Both the position numbers and the translations under genes were made by a program. A stretch of 64,000 bases of DNA, taken from Plantago major. Its lineage: Eukaryota; Streptophyta; Magnoliopsida; Lamiales; Plantaginaceae. The stretch covers positions 19,370,667 through 19,434,666 of the forward strand of contig CM048842.1 in the NCBI GenBank assembly GCA_026545765.1, read 5' to 3'. Below the pieces are notes generated by a model that saw nothing but the letters and a program-made list of their open reading frames with translations, made no database searches and had not been told where the DNA came from. Numbering within the stretch: position 1 is the stretch's first letter; each line of letters opens with the position of its first letter. Shown in pieces: positions 1 to 11,616 of the stretch.

Positions 1-918
1 CTGGTAGATCTTTCCAATTCCACATTTGATCTTCTTCAAACACGACATCCCGACTTATAATATTCTTCTTCGTTAGTGGATTATATAACTTGTAACCCAT
101 CGTTCTATCTCCATATCCAACAAAAATGCATTTCTCACCTTTGTCGTCAAGCTTGGTCCTTCTGGCCTCCGGAATTTTCGCGTACGCCGCAATACATCCA
201 AACACTCTCAAATGTGAAACGCCTGGCTTGAACGAACTCCATGCTTCTTCAGGAGTCTTGAACCGTACACTTTTCGTAGGACAGCGGTTCAACAGGTACA
301 CGCCGTACATACTTTTATGCCCAAACTTCTCGAGGCAAGTTCTTTCCTTTCACCATGCTTCTTGCCATGTCCAATATAGTGCGATTCTTTCTTTCTGCAA
401 CTCCATTCAACTGTGGTAGTCAAGGCCAATCGATGTCTGATTCCATAATCTCTGCAAAATTTCTCGAACATATCCGACGTGTATTCTCCACCTTGATCGG
501 ATCTTAGGACTTTTATACGACAACCACTTTGATTCTCCACCAAGTTCTTAAATTCTTTGAACACTTCAAATACTTCCGATTTTCTTTTCAAGAAATAAAC
601 CCACGTCTTTCTAGAAAAATCATCAATGAAAGTAAGGAAGTAATTGTTACCTCCGAGAGATTCGGGCTTTAGTGGACCACAAACATCCGTGTGCACTATC
701 TCTAATGGACGTGATGCTCTCCATCTCTTCTCCTTCGAGAAACTCGGCCTATGATGCTTTTCAAGAATGCATCCTTCACATACTTCATTCGGGTGATCGA
801 TATGAGGCAGACCTTTCACCATATTCTTAGCAGACAACAACTTCAGGCCTCCAAAGTTTAAATGTCCAAACCGCAAATGCCACAACCATGACTCATCTTT
901 TATGCACTTTTCATGCAC
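1..918 (-). pseudogene. copia integrase (GAG-pre-integrase, core and C-terminal part), frameshifted
   Basis: Residues 10-60 of the main frame (289-918) hold the HH-CC pre-integrase zinc region (WLWHLRFGHLNFGGL, then CEGC). The rve integrase core follows, with VHTDVCGPL, the FIDDFSRKTWVYFLK block and LRSDQGGEY. These carry the first two acidic residues of the DDE triad. Around 400 the frame shifts. The C-terminal part is then readable to position 1 in another frame, including HLRVFGC and FVGYGDRTMGYKLYNP, typical of copia integrase C-termini. The integrase would insert the cDNA; this copy is inactive and runs off the left edge. Confidence 0.88.
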
Positions 919-1395
919 TTAAGTGTATCATGCCTTAATGTTAACGGGAATAACCTATTCTTTGTCATCTCCACACGCGCAATCAAATTTCCACGTGCAT
1001 CTTTAAGTGTCATATATGGATCCTTCATATTGATGATAAATCCTTTCTTCAATAGTTGGCCAAGACTTAAAATATTGCTTTTCATGGCAGGAATGTAATA
1101 AACGTCTGATATATCACCATGACTACCATTTCTAGATTTGTAAAGAATCGCATTTTGCCTTCGACCGTAACTTTGGAGTAATCTAACGCCACATCTTCTT
1201 CCGCTTTTATCAAGTTTCATGAACATCTCCTTTTTCCGCATATGTGATTGCTTGCTCCACTATCAAGATACCACGTGGAATATTCATCCTCAACTCCTTT
1301 ATGTATGAACAAAGGATGTCGATCCGCTTGTCGCTCGTGACATCGGCATCTGCGTAGTTCACTTCGTCATCCTCCCATATTTTTGGCGCCGACAC
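900..1395 (-). pseudogene. copia protease to pre-integrase segment, frameshifted
   Basis: The protease active-site motif DSGASNH, preceded by WYL, can be read near 1240-1275, but not in the frame of the surrounding coding piece. One shift therefore separates it from the upstream Gag. The downstream piece (900-1241) contains SDVYYIPAMKSNILSLGQL, the conserved C-terminal part of copia proteases, and then enters the pre-integrase zinc region. The retropepsin would cleave the Gag-Pol polyprotein; here it is broken. Confidence 0.82.
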
Positions 1396-1940
1396 TCATA
1401 ATCGTAGTGTCCATATTTGTGGCAATTATAACACTCAACATTTCTTTTATCATAAGTCCGCCGACTTAGCTTGATTTCGCCGTCAGTCTGATCCTCTATC
1501 ACGCCTCGACCTCGACCTCGAGGTGCATACGTATCTTGATCACCATATACTCCCTGTCTTCGATAATCTCCACGGCCTCCTCTACCGCGATAATATCCAC
1601 GTCCACGAGTTCCTCTTCCACGAGCTGCAACAAACTCCAACTTATCATCTTCTTTTATCTTCATTTTCGCTTCTAGCGCTTGCTCCAACGACCTAGGACT
1701 CTTTCTCTTCATTCGTTGCTCGTGCACTTCTAGGCTACTTTGCAACTGGTCCACCGTCATCGTATTCAAGTCTTTTGACTCCTCAATCGCCGCAACGACG
1801 TGCTCAAACTTCTCCGTTAACGATCTCAAGATCTTTTCTACAACTCGAACGTCTTCGACTTCCTCACCGAGTCTTTCCATTTTATTTACGAGGACTAGTG
1901 TTCTCGTACAATAATCAGAAATAGACTCGGACTCACTCAT
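1359..1940 (-). pseudogene. copia Gag, C-terminal part with CCHC zinc knuckle
   Basis: A 193-codon frame holds a Gag fragment. It has a charged central region, an RGRG-rich segment around residues 105-145, and one zinc knuckle, CYNCHKYGHYDYEC (spacing CX2CX4HX4C), near residues 170-184. In the copia family Gag packages the RNA into virus-like particles. The Met at 1940 is internal. The same frame continues upstream (toward 2060) with Gag-like sequence up to an in-frame TAG near 2066, so the true start lay nearer 2350. The protease follows in a shifted frame. Decayed retroelement Gag is the confident reading. Confidence 0.88.
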
Positions 1941-2354
1941 ATTTAATGCTTCAAATTCGACACGAAGAATTTGGAGTCGAACACGTACCGCTTTATCGAC
2001 GCCAGTATGGGAATTCTTCAGAATCTCCCATGCTTCCTTCGACTTTGCCGCTGCGCTAATTTTCTAAAATGTCGTTTCATCAACTCCTTGATAAATAAGG
2101 TACAACGCCTTCTTGTCGCGCTTTCTAGCTTCTCGTAATGCGCCTTCCGATTATTCGTCAAGGCATTTTCGCCCACGGAACCAGGCTCATCATATCATGC
2201 TTCAACAATTTCCCACAAGTCTTGCGATTGCAACAAGACTCGCATTTGGATGCTCCAATTTCCATAGTTATGCTTTTCAAGCTTCGGGACCTGTTGCTGC
2301 ATGGTATTTGCCACGAACGCCATATATACCTTCGGGTACTCTTCCTCCAAATGA

Positions 2355-2374
2355 CGTGGCTCTGATGCCAAATT
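2355..2374 (-). other. primer binding site for tRNA-iMet (copia)
   Basis: Read on the minus strand, TGGCATCAGAGC follows the end of the LTR. This matches the plant initiator-Met primer site TGGTATCAGAGC with one change and fixes the element's orientation. Confidence 0.8.
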
Positions 2375-2893
2375 TGTTGGGTGTTTTAACCGTTTACGGA
2401 TATCAAGGTGCCCAGGAACGATTAATTTTGTGCAACGGAAATAACTCGACTCTTATTACACACAAAGTAATACAATATTTTGGTACAAAAGACTCAACAC
2501 ACTCAAGCTATTTCAATATCTATAACACACGAGCTGCTGCTTTTTTCTTTTTTCTTTTCTCACTGGCTTTTCTTCTTCACTAATTCTTCTTCACTCATTC
2601 TTCATGCTAAAATTGATCAAGCTGCCTATTTATACATTTTCCATGTTGGTTGTCTTTACTAATTAATTATCTAAACATGCCGCCATACTAGAAGTTTCGT
2701 TGCTGCCATTGACTTCATATTAATTAGTCCATATTAATTGCCGACTTTCTCGATAATTCTTGCAGCTTCAATATTCTTCTTGTTGCATCTTGGTCCCTTC
2801 TAGATATTTCTCCAAAGTCCCTTGCTTTTGTATATTTAATTCTAGGTCCCTTTAAATTCTTCTATTTATAAATTGAGCTTAATATTTTCAACA
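2375..2893 (-). mobile_element. 5' LTR of the copia element
   Basis: The segment runs from TGTTGGGTG to TTTTCAACA, so it has TG...CA ends and imperfect short terminal inverted repeats, and is 519 bp long. The primer site abuts its left end. The right flank is the kelch-like pseudogene, whose second copy (13005-13020) shows the unbroken target. The matching 3' LTR lies outside the window, so no target duplication or LTR age can be read. Confidence 0.85.
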
Positions 2894-3601
2894 CCTTTGA
2901 CACTGAAACTAAGAAATGGGCAGCTTGCGATTTGTTTGCTGATTTGTTAACAAAGCGTTACTAGTCACGTGTCTCAGTTCAAAATTATGACTTATCGGAA
3001 TTCCGGCAGAGATATGATGAGGGTCAACTATGGGGTCCTCCATTGCCATTTCATAAGGATGCGCTTTTGATCTATGATAAATTCTTGTTGACCACGTTGG
3101 AGGCCTCGTACTGGAACGTGGTTGCTTATAAGATTGAGGATGGGAAATTATCTAAGAAGCCTGAAACCTTGTTGGAAGGGAATCCTGAGCTAGTGGGGTG
3201 TGGGAGCGTGGGTTGCTTTATGGATCTTGGAGATGGGTACGTTTGTTTTCTGGGTTTGGTCGAGAGTGCTAAAACGGGATTCGGTTATCTAGATCTAGGA
3301 AAGAGCATTGAAGGCCTGAGTAAACCAGCACAGGTGAAGTTCTTCAAGGGTCAGGTTTTAAAAAGTGCAGATGGGGAAGGTTTGAGTTTTACCAATTTGG
3401 ATGTATCCACTGTTACACTCGCTACATTCGATGAGGGCTCAAGGTGGACGGGGAGGATCGACTTCTTTTTTGCATGCGATATGATCGGCTCAACAAATAA
3501 ACCAAATGAGATGAGATGATGCATGCTGCACTTGCAGCAGGACTGGTCAAGCTGTGCTCTTGCTTTCATTTTTCTTCTCATACATATGAATTATATATTT
3601 T
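2894..3601 (+). pseudogene. kelch-like gene, copy 1, 5' part removed by the copia insertion
   Basis: This segment is nearly identical to 13009-13697. Its longest open part is 3043-3519 and ends in FFFACDMIGSTNKPNEMR. The N-terminal half is missing because the copia LTR sits directly upstream. An in-frame TAG at 2962-2964 replaces the TGG (Trp) of copy 2, probably a G-to-A change. It keeps about 22 bases (3100-3121, coding for a stretch with SYWNVVAYK) that copy 2 has lost. Homology to copy 2 stops abruptly after about 3601. I do not recognise the family beyond a likely kelch-type beta-propeller. Confidence 0.75.
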
Positions 3602-3789
3602 TACTAGTACTAACCCGTTGCGAAGTATAGTTTACTTTTAATAATAAATAAAAGCCATTTATACAATATAAATTAATCGATAAAATAAAATAATAAACTT
3701 ACGTAAACAACGCCATTGTTCGTCACAAGTAGTCATTCAATACTATATCATTGAGTTTTTTTTTTTATGCTAACTATAGAAAATTTATA
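3602..3789. other. AT-rich intergenic DNA, nothing recognised
   Basis: No frame longer than about 60 codons and no repeat partner was recognised. It lies between the end of the duplicated pseudogene and the start of the inverted repeat copy. Confidence 0.5.
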
Positions 3790-4240
3790 AGTACGACTCA
3801 TCAGGATGGATATGCTTTAAAAGAGGTAGAATCCAACATTAAATCCGTTAGGGACCCGACGGGTTGATAACACATATTTTATACCGGGTCCTACCATATC
3901 TGACCTATTAATTAATAACAGATACATGTTTTTTTAAAAATTTGTATCCCTCAAAATGAACCAAAATAAAATACAAACGTATACAACAAGGTCAATAGGG
4001 TTTTTTTCCCAACAAATCATGGTGGTATGTGGTCACCCTGCCACACACACATGAAAATTATTATTGTACAAACACCCCCCCCCCCCTCTCGTTTCCAACA
4101 TCCCCCGCAGTCTTATGTAGTCACCCTACCAATGACACAAAAGTTATTGTTCAACAAACATATTTTCACATGCTATAATTGTTTTTCCCCCCAATTCCAA
4201 CCCCCACCCCCCCCCCCCCCCCCCCAAACCAAACCTAGAG
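3790..4240 (-). repeat. copy A of an interspersed repeat also present twice at 33.4-35.9 kb
   Basis: Read on the minus strand this matches the units at 33390-33791 and 35164-35911. Shared parts include the GCATATCC/CCGTTGGG end, TTTGAGGGATA, the GGTGACCACAT block and the ATGTTTGT...ACAATAA block. Long C runs (about 4075-4087 and 4206-4225) replace the CT microsatellite of the other copies. The class is unknown and no protein is encoded. Confidence 0.65.
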
Positions 4241-4471
4241 GCCCGTTATGAATGAAGAAAGTAGATCGAAGATCGAAGAGAGTTCCCCGCATAGAGAGTA
4301 TATGCCCTCAATTCATGGAGATCAAGAAAGATAGAGAAGATCAAGGAGTTTCCCACCAGAGAGTATCGACATCTCCCCCCCTCGTCATATATGGGTCAAG
4401 AAAGTAGAGAGAAGATCGAAGAGAGTTTTCCCGCCTAAAGAGTATTCGCCCGCCCCACCCGCGGGAAAAAT

Positions 4472-4701
4472 GTACTCCCTCCGTCTCGGAGAGCTAGCGC
4501 GCAGTTTTATGTGAAAAGCTAAAGTTTTGATAGAATATAATAAAGGTGGGATAAAGTGTACTTTTAGTGGCAAAGTGTGTAATTTGAGTGAAAAGTTGAG
4601 ATTGTTTATTATTTGTCGTGGTAGCCTTTTTGGTAATGTATGAAGTTTTATGGGACGACTAAAAATGACAAATGTATGAAATTCTGCAGGACGGAGTGAA
4701 T
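4472..4701. mobile_element. Stowaway-like MITE
   Basis: It begins TACTCCCTCCGTCTCGGA and ends GGACGGAGTGAATA, inverted ends of the CTCCCTCCGTCC type typical of plant Stowaway (Tc1/mariner) MITEs. It is about 230 bp and AT-rich, with no coding potential. Confidence 0.75.
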
Positions 4702-4949
4702 AGTTTTTACTAAATTAATCATAAAATGTTGCGGTCTGGTCTTGTTACAAAGGTATGGAACGGGTTCGAGTATATGCCACACCGGACCTAAACATCATTA
4801 TTTCAAGCAGGGTTGAATTCGGGTTAGATAGAACCCGATCCGTTTAAAAGTAAAATAACGAAATACCATTGTAGTAAGATATAGGCCAAGATGAAAACAT
4901 GCAAATATTGTCAAGAGACCGTCTCTAGGCCTAACTCACAACTTTTGTT

Positions 4950-5223
4950 ATATACTCCCTTCGCCCCGAACTCAAAACTTTCAATTTTCCGTTTTGGTCC
5001 GTTCCGAACTCAACTTCTCCTCTTTAAATAGAAAATCTATCTCCTACTTTATTGACATATCTCATATTTTATTTACAATCTCTCATATTTTAATAACACT
5101 CTTTCAATACTTTATTTACTCTTTTTGCTACTTTATTCATTATCTCTCCTACTTTATTCACTTTATCTTAAAACTTGTGTCCGGACCAACATGTAGTTGT
5201 GTCCGTGACGGAGGGAGTATATG
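4950..5223. mobile_element. Stowaway-like MITE
   Basis: Terminal repeats TATACTCCCTTCG and GACGGAGGGAGTATA face each other about 270 bp apart. The interior has repeated CTCATATTT/ATTTACTCT units. It is non-coding. Confidence 0.8.
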
Positions 5224-5504
5224 AGTAGTATACTGTCAAGAAAATCATTGATGTTATTGCCCTCATGATCCTAGCAACAACACTAAGACTCCCCTAATCG
5301 AACTCTGCTCCAATGTAGAATCAAAATTTATAATTGGACATCTAAATAACTATTAATTTTCTTTTAAATAGATTCGAGGAGTGTTATATTTAATAAATGC
5401 TCTATTTTTAAAAATGTCATTATTTCATTTTATTGCATTTAATAAATTTATATTATATTTTAATGAAAAAATTATTTCATTTAATAATAATATTTAAGAT
5501 CAAA

Positions 5505-6760
5505 AAGGATTCGCTTTTGTTACGGAAAATCCGAATATATATTAAAAATATTTTCGAAGTTTTTTGATAAATTTATATGAGATTTTATAAAAACAATGTA
5601 TACGGTAAAAAAAAACAGAGTGAAAGTGATAAGGTGCATTGTATAGTATTGAATTAAAATGTTTAATAACTTATTTTGTAAAATTGAATTTACACAACCA
5701 ATATATCTCATTTAATAGATTTATATTTCATTTTAATGATTTATTTAATAAATAATAATATTCAACATTGGTGTCTATGAATTTGTCATGTCGCGCTGAT
5801 CCAAATGTACCTTATATTTTGTAAATAAAATTATGTGAAATTTAATAAAAACTATATGCAGTCAACATACAAAAAATAAATAGTGGAATTCATAATTTCA
5901 TCGCATTGTAAACAACTCACATGTTCCACATCTTATTTCCCAAAATTAGGATTTACGCAATCAATATATTCAATTTAATAAATTTATATTTTATTTTTAT
6001 GAATAAATATTTTATTTAATTCATAATAATATTTAAAATTAGTGTATATAGATTCGTATTGTCGCGGTGAATTCAAATATATGTTCGAAATATTTTTCGG
6101 AGTTTTGTATATAAATTTTTATGAGATTTAATAAAAATATATGTATGCAGTCAACATACTGAAAATAAATAGTGCAAGTTATTTGGTGCATTGCATTGTA
6201 CTATATAATTATATAAAATGTTCCATAGATTTTTTTCCAAATTTAAAATTTACACAACCAATAGAATTATACTTCTAAATTACAATTTTCTTTTTTTCTT
6301 TAAATTTGTGGAGAGAATTGCATAATAATATATAAATTGGTGTCTATGGATTCGTCTTTGTCACGGTGAATCCAAATATATGTTCTAAATATTTTTCGGA
6401 GTTCTGTAGATAAATTTATATGATATTTATATATGCAGTCAACGTACTAAAAATAAAAAGTGCAAGTTATATGGTGCATTGCATTATATATAATTAAAAT
6501 GTTCCATAATTTTTTGTTCAAATTTAAAATTTACAAAACTAATAGAATTATATATCTAAATTATAATTTTCTTTTTTTCTTTATTTTTGTGAAGAAAATT
6601 TCATAATAATATTTAAAATTGGTGTCTATGGATTCGTCTTGTCGCGATGAATCCAAATATATGTTCGAAATATTTTTCGGAGTTTTGTAGATAAATTCAT
6701 ATGATATTTAATAAAAATATATATATGCAGTCAACATATTAAAAATAAATACAGTGGTTG
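5505..6760 (+). repeat. tandem array, about 4.5 monomers of about 275-295 bp, AT-rich
   Basis: A block reading TTCGTCTTGTCGCG followed by GAATCCAAATATATGTTCG and ATTTTTCGGAG recurs at about 5507, 5779, 6054, 6350 and 6635. Spacings are about 272, 275, 296 and 285 bp. Each unit also carries ATGCAGTCAACATACTAAAAA, GGTGCATTGCATTG, AAATGTTCCATA and ACACAACCAATA in the same order. The two right-hand copies are most alike and the left-hand copies most diverged. Confidence 0.85.
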
Positions 6761-7298
6761 TGGTGGTAGTAGTCTCATATTCTGCCAGCTCATCACTATC
6801 TTATTGGTCCTAAATACAACCGAGCTGCTAGGCTGATTTCAGAAGTGGTGACTTTTGTAGCCAGACAGTTGATCGTCCCTTCAAGTTTTTGAGGAGCTAA
6901 AGTCATAATCGTTCCTCCTGTGGCTCTATCCACCATCTCTTGTCACTCACCTGTTATACTGTTGTAGAAAATCCACATGAGCTCTCCCAATGTCAAACCA
7001 TGGTTCTTATACCTCTCCTGCAACTCCTTAAATCTAAACCATGCTCTATCAAGTGTCTCTCCAGAATCCTATCGAAAATGACAAAGCGGGTACCTATCTA
7101 CACAATTTGCTGCAACATGACCGTCCATTCCACACACATAGCAATCCGAGCAATCCATACGCTCCTGCACACACACAAAAGAAACCAAAGCAGTTCCGCC
7201 AAAACAATCTACGCCAAAAAAGAAAAAGAAAATAACAAAAACTAACTAATATATGCAGTCGAAAAATTAAATTCCGTAAATCAAACAAAGGAGTCAAG
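6761..7298 (-). other. leader-like segment of a minus-strand LTR element, no clear protein
   Basis: This lies just inside a primer-site/LTR boundary at 7299-7323. It contains short frames but none that I can assign to Gag. It is probably the untranslated leader and a degraded gag start of the gypsy-type element whose LTR begins at 7323. Confidence 0.4.
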
Positions 7299-7314
7299 TC
7301 CCCGGCAGCGGTGA
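7299..7314 (-). other. tRNA-Asp-like primer binding site
   Basis: The plus strand reads TCCCCGGCAGCGGTGA. Its reverse complement resembles the TGGCGCCG-TGCCGGGGA primer site of plant Ty3/gypsy elements, with mismatches at the end next to the LTR. An LTR-like TGATGTG start follows at 7323. Confidence 0.6.
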
Positions 7315-7322
7315 AAAAAACT

Positions 7323-8337
7323 TGATGTGTCAAATTAATGTTATAAATTGTTTGTAGCCAAGAGTTAATTCTCAACACTACGAAATTTGTAGTACAGTGA
7401 AGTTAGCCCTGAGGTCGGTCTCTCAGGACTTAACTAAGCTTTGTTCTTTTCACGGAATATAATTATCAACAGGAAAGCAGTAAAAGGGTTATTTTTTGCT
7501 TCGGCAGCGAGTTCTAATTACTTATCTAACTCGAACTCTCAACGCAAAGAAATCAACACATGTATATCGATTTTATCAAGATAAGTTATCAAATTACATA
7601 GTGGTAATGAACAATCGATGCTAGCTAGTAGGAATAGATGCAATAATAACGATGTCGATTTACTCTAATTATCACTGGGACACTGTAGAGGAACGAAATT
7701 CGTCTACTATAAAACGACATTTAAAAATATATACTAGAAAAACAAAAATACAATTTTCTAGCATTTTTAGAATTTTACTAAATTAAATTCTAAAATAAAA
7801 TTGCTAGATTATTTTCTAATATATATATATAATTTAAATCAAATTATGTCACATGGGCAACGTGAAAGTAAATCATGTAAATCACACGTAGATAAATTGT
7901 GCTACATGTAAATAAATCAATAGGTGATTGACTAGGCTCCATGTAGTGAAATTGGGGTAAGTAATGGGCTAGGTCTCCATGTGGTGAAATTGGGCCAGAA
8001 TTAATGGACTAGGGCTCCATGTAATGAAAATGGGCTAGAGTTGAAGAGTTGGGCCATGCGCTCCTATATTCTAGGGGAATATGCTCTTCTTATGCCCTTT
8101 CAAAGTGTTATAAATAGAGGACCCATTTCATTCATTTCTAGACACCAAGCAACACATCAAGAGGAGCATAAAAAGAAGAGGAGCAAGAGAAGAGGAGCAA
8201 AAAGAAGAGCAAGCAACAAGCAAAGGCAAGCAGCAAGTAAGAGCAAGCAACAAGCAAGAGCAACAAGCAAGATCAAGAGCAAGAATCAAAACGGCATAGA
8301 GTAAATCGCATCTTACATGTTATTGAATTGCATAAAC
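7323..8337 (-). mobile_element. LTR-like sequence of a gypsy-type element, right boundary unclear
   Basis: It starts TGATGTG, as does the better defined LTR at 9777. The far boundary cannot be fixed. The interior holds three 37-bp-spaced copies of CTCCATGTAGTGAAATTGGG at about 7935, 7971 and 8009. It also has a plus-strand TATA-like TATAAATAG at 8109 and a purine-rich AGAGGAGCAA/GCAAGCAACAAG tract to 8300. The plus-oriented TATA suggests that part of this is a separate element read the other way. Confidence 0.4.
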
Positions 8338-9288
8338 CCTAACTAGCATGCATTGAATCCATCACCACCCCATAATTGGGTGTTTAGCTACTTATGATAT
8401 GCGAAGACATAATCAATATCATATACGAACACATAATAAACATAATCAATAACTAAATACCAGGAATCGAAAGTTGATATAGATTTTACCAATTTGTGTC
8501 ACGAACCCTAGGTAAAAACTGAAGAAACTGGAATTCAATCGGTAGAAAAGTATGAATATGTTCTCCCAATCAAGAATCAATCGTCAAATACAATGTAAAT
8601 CGGGTTCAATTCCTCAAAGATGGTGAAGGAATTACCAAGAATAAAGTCTAGAGTTTTTTAGAAGAGAATAGAACGAAAATAATGAGAATATGATGAAAAA
8701 TTGCAAAAATTGGATACATATGGTGAAATATGCATCTTGGGCCGCAAACGGGCCCTGGTGCACGACAATGTGTCTGCATCCGCCAGAGGATTTCGCAGAG
8801 CCAAAACTTCTAGATCCGAGTTTTTGGCCTTTTTGAGTGTCTAAATATCGGAATTTGGAAATGATTCCTTCATGAAAGTTATAGCTCTTGGTCTTAACTA
8901 TGCTTGGACACCAAGATCAGGTCAATCGGAATTCATATGAGAAAGTGATGGCCAAAATACTATGACTGCTCCAAGTTGGCACTTCCACATATCTTTGCTC
9001 GAACATCTCTAGAATCTCCATCCGAACTCCGAATCCACTTCCGTTTCGCTGGACTCCGCTTCAACCTTCTTTAAGGATTTGGAACTTTATTGCTTCTATT
9101 AATGCATTAATATGCATTTTTTCAGCCTTGTTTCAATGCAATTTCAACAAACACCTACAAAACACACAAAACACGAAAACGTAACAAAACTCTAATAAAA
9201 TAAACTATAAATACACTTAAGACCGATAACAAGACGGTAAAAAGGACCAAATGAGACGATGTAAAATCGACTCATCACCTAACATCCT
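8338..9288 (-). mobile_element. LTR-like segment, minus strand, related to the element at 19258-20451
   Basis: Read on the minus strand it starts TGATGAGTCGATTTTAC and runs through CTCATTTGGTCCTTTTTACCG and GTGTTTTGTAGGTG. This is the same order of blocks as the start of the nested element at 19258. A GC-rich segment lies at about 8745-8815. The far boundary near 8340 is uncertain. Confidence 0.5.
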
Positions 9289-9753
9289 ATACAAGATATA
9301 CGAGACTAACATACTCAGTAAGCTTTCTCTTTTACAATGTTCAAGTGAACGAAGAGTACTAGTTACCGTTTTGAGCTAAGATAAGTTATTAGGGTTTCTG
9401 AACAAAATATAAACAGATATTCCTAACACTATCGGTGTTACCGCGCTTCTCCTGCCTTGCATAAAGACTAACACAAGCTATCACAGATACAGATAGATAA
9501 AACTAAGAAGAGTAATTCTAGTTTCGAATAAACAGAAATATGAAATTACGTATTTTTCGGGTTTTTTGATGAGTAAACGAACAAATATGAGAAAGAAAAT
9601 ATTTTTGGGTTTTAATCTATAGAAATCGATTTCTACATATTTTATAATTTTTTTGGGTTTATGCTATACGAATTGAAAGACAGTGTGTAAAGTAATGCGA
9701 AAGAAAGAATTCAACTTATCTGGATGATCGAAACTTGCTTGAGCGGTCAAGTG

Positions 9754-9771
9754 TCCCCGGCAGCGGCACCA
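9754..9771 (-). other. tRNA-Asp-like primer binding site
   Basis: On the minus strand it reads TGGTGCCGCTGCCGGGGA, close to the Asp-tRNA primer site used by many plant Ty3/gypsy elements. It sits five bases from the TGATGTG start of the LTR at 9777. Confidence 0.8.
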
Positions 9772-9776
9772 AATTT

Positions 9777-11102
9777 TGATGTGCACTTAAGAATTTGTAT
9801 TCGTTATAGTACCTGCAATTCTCAAATACAATTAAAGATTAAATTTATTTTGTAGTCGGATGTCTTCAAATCCACAGTTATAGCGGAAAGTCGACTTGGG
9901 ATGTCGCTCTTCCTGACACTTAGCATAGGAATAAGCAAATAACGTAATGGTTTCGAAGGCAGAAAACATACAAATTTTGATTAAGCATATGATTATATTG
10001 TGATTCAATTCTAACAGTTGTTTTATCAGTGATGGTGAAGCGTAAAGGACCCCCGGCCTATCTCTTACTATGCTACTCCCAACTTCCTAGTTGTTATACT
10101 ACAGAATTACCTCTAACGACAGCATGGCATAATACTAAATACCAAGGCACAATCGATACCAATACCTCTACTAAGTTTAATGAAACTACTATGTTACTCA
10201 GCAGAACATCACACCACGATGGATGCATAGAGTTGTATAATCACGATTTACGTCTAAGAGCTATTTCATTAATATAACACGGCATATAAAGAAGTAGCAC
10301 AGTAGAGTTTCGGAGTTTGCCTTTACAATATGAATTTAGCTACTCATAATCAAATTGAATAAAAGACAGAAGAAATCGAAAATAGCAAGAGAAAAGAGAA
10401 GCTTAGTCTTTGATGACTTCGTGCTGCTTCTAGTGTTTCCTCCTTGTTGTTGCTGACGACCAGGGTTTTGCGTTTTTTCGCTTTCACTTCCCCGAGGACT
10501 AGTTCTCTCTCAAAAGAGCTGCTTTGATTGCGGTGTGTAATTATGAGAGCCCAAGGCACTTATTTATAGTGAAAAATTCTTGCTCTGGTCGCCCATCATA
10601 TATAAGGAGGGTTAGGAAGGCGGGATCTAACTTAACAGGTCAAGAGAAGCCTGTCTTCTAGATTCTTCCATCACCGTGGTCCCCCAGGGGCCGCATAATA
10701 CCTTATACGGTCCCCTGGGCCCCGCAGTCCTTTGATATGCCCAGGTTCAAATCTGTTTTCTTCGTTCTTCAATTTCGGGCTTCATAACTTCGTTTCCTTG
10801 AAAAGTGGTCTTCTACAATGTTGTAGCATCTTCATTTATCTTCGCATTGGTTGGTCATATGACATATTTTGACACCTCGAACTCCGTATAACAAGCAAAT
10901 CAAGTATCCTTATTTTCCTCGATTACTTAAATATGACATTTTGGCACCGAAAATCGTGCAATTCCTCGAAACCGCAATCATGCTCTACAAAATACACAAG
11001 AAGTTCGTAATTGACCATAATATGATGTAAATATTGAATATTTGGCAGAAAACGAGGGACTGTCTAAAAGCATGCAAAATTACACATTTCATTGTCACAT
11101 CA
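9777..11102 (-). mobile_element. gypsy-type 5' LTR (same family as the solo LTR at 19133)
   Basis: The segment runs from TGATGTGCAC to GTCACATCA, 1326 bp, with short inverted ends. It matches 19133-21737 along its length (for example ATAGCGGAAAGTCGACT, TGATGACTTCGTGCTGCTTC/TGATGTCTTCGTGCTGCTTC and CTTCGTTTCCT-GAAAAGTGG). The primer site on its left shows a minus-strand element whose body lay to the left, where only fragments remain. A GC-rich palindromic patch lies at 10675-10730. Confidence 0.8.
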
Positions 11103-11388
11103 GCTACCAACTCCGCAAATGCCATTTACAAGAAACGCATAAAACACACAGTTCAACATTTTTGTGTTTGATTTCTTCAAATTCTAGAATTAATTGGAAA
11201 TATAAATTGAGAAGCGCTCAAGTTAACCGCAAAAAATTAAAATGGGTAACTGCTTTGAGACGGATGGAGTATATTTGGGGCAAAATAGTAGTGTATTGAA
11301 CTAAAACCACTGAGGGCCATAAAAACAAAATAGTGGGATAAAATTTGTTAGTCTACTCCTAAATGTAATTCTTTTTGTACAAAGTATT

Positions 11389-11614
11389 ATAAGAAACATT
11401 CTCTAGATAACTTATCGATAGACGTTCCATGTTATCAACAAAACAATCTATGTTATTAATCAAAACGTTATGTTGTAACGAAATAAGTCTTGTTGTAATA
11501 TGAAAAAACACCAATATTGAAAACATAGGTGTTTTGATTATTAACAACGATAATTTTTTATATAATATAGGTCCGTCTCTAAATAAATTATCTAAAGACT
11601 GTTTCTCAAGAGAC
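11389..11614. mobile_element. MITE of the GTCTCTAGATAA family
   Basis: The ends read TTCTCTAGATAA and AAATAAATTATCTAAAGACTG. Interior blocks ATGTTATTAATCAAAACG and AAACACCAATATTGA are shared with copies at 22668, 29880, 30180 and 39636. No coding sequence. Confidence 0.7.
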
Positions 11615-11616
11615 TT

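Larger units (their letters stand above)
1..2374 (-). mobile_element. Ty1/copia retrotransposon internal region, 5' part (gag, protease, integrase), decayed
   Basis: The element reads on the minus strand, from the LTR at 2375-2893 toward position 1, and continues off the left edge. Gag is followed by an aspartic protease (DSGASNH motif near 1240-1275), a pre-integrase HHCC region and the integrase core. The order protease-integrase before reverse transcriptase, and the integrase family, place it in Ty1/copia. No reverse transcriptase is inside the window. Several frameshifts and stops break the reading frames (near 2066, 1240 and 400), so this copy cannot make its proteins. Its insertion separates the kelch-like pseudogene at 2894-3601 from whatever lay to its left. 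Confidence 0.9.

Noticed and set aside
126..419. Plus-strand 97-codon frame
   Set aside because: Antisense shadow of the copia integrase.
2113..2662. Plus-strand frames of 60-156 codons
   Set aside because: They run across the copia primer site and LTR boundary on the wrong strand; no motif.
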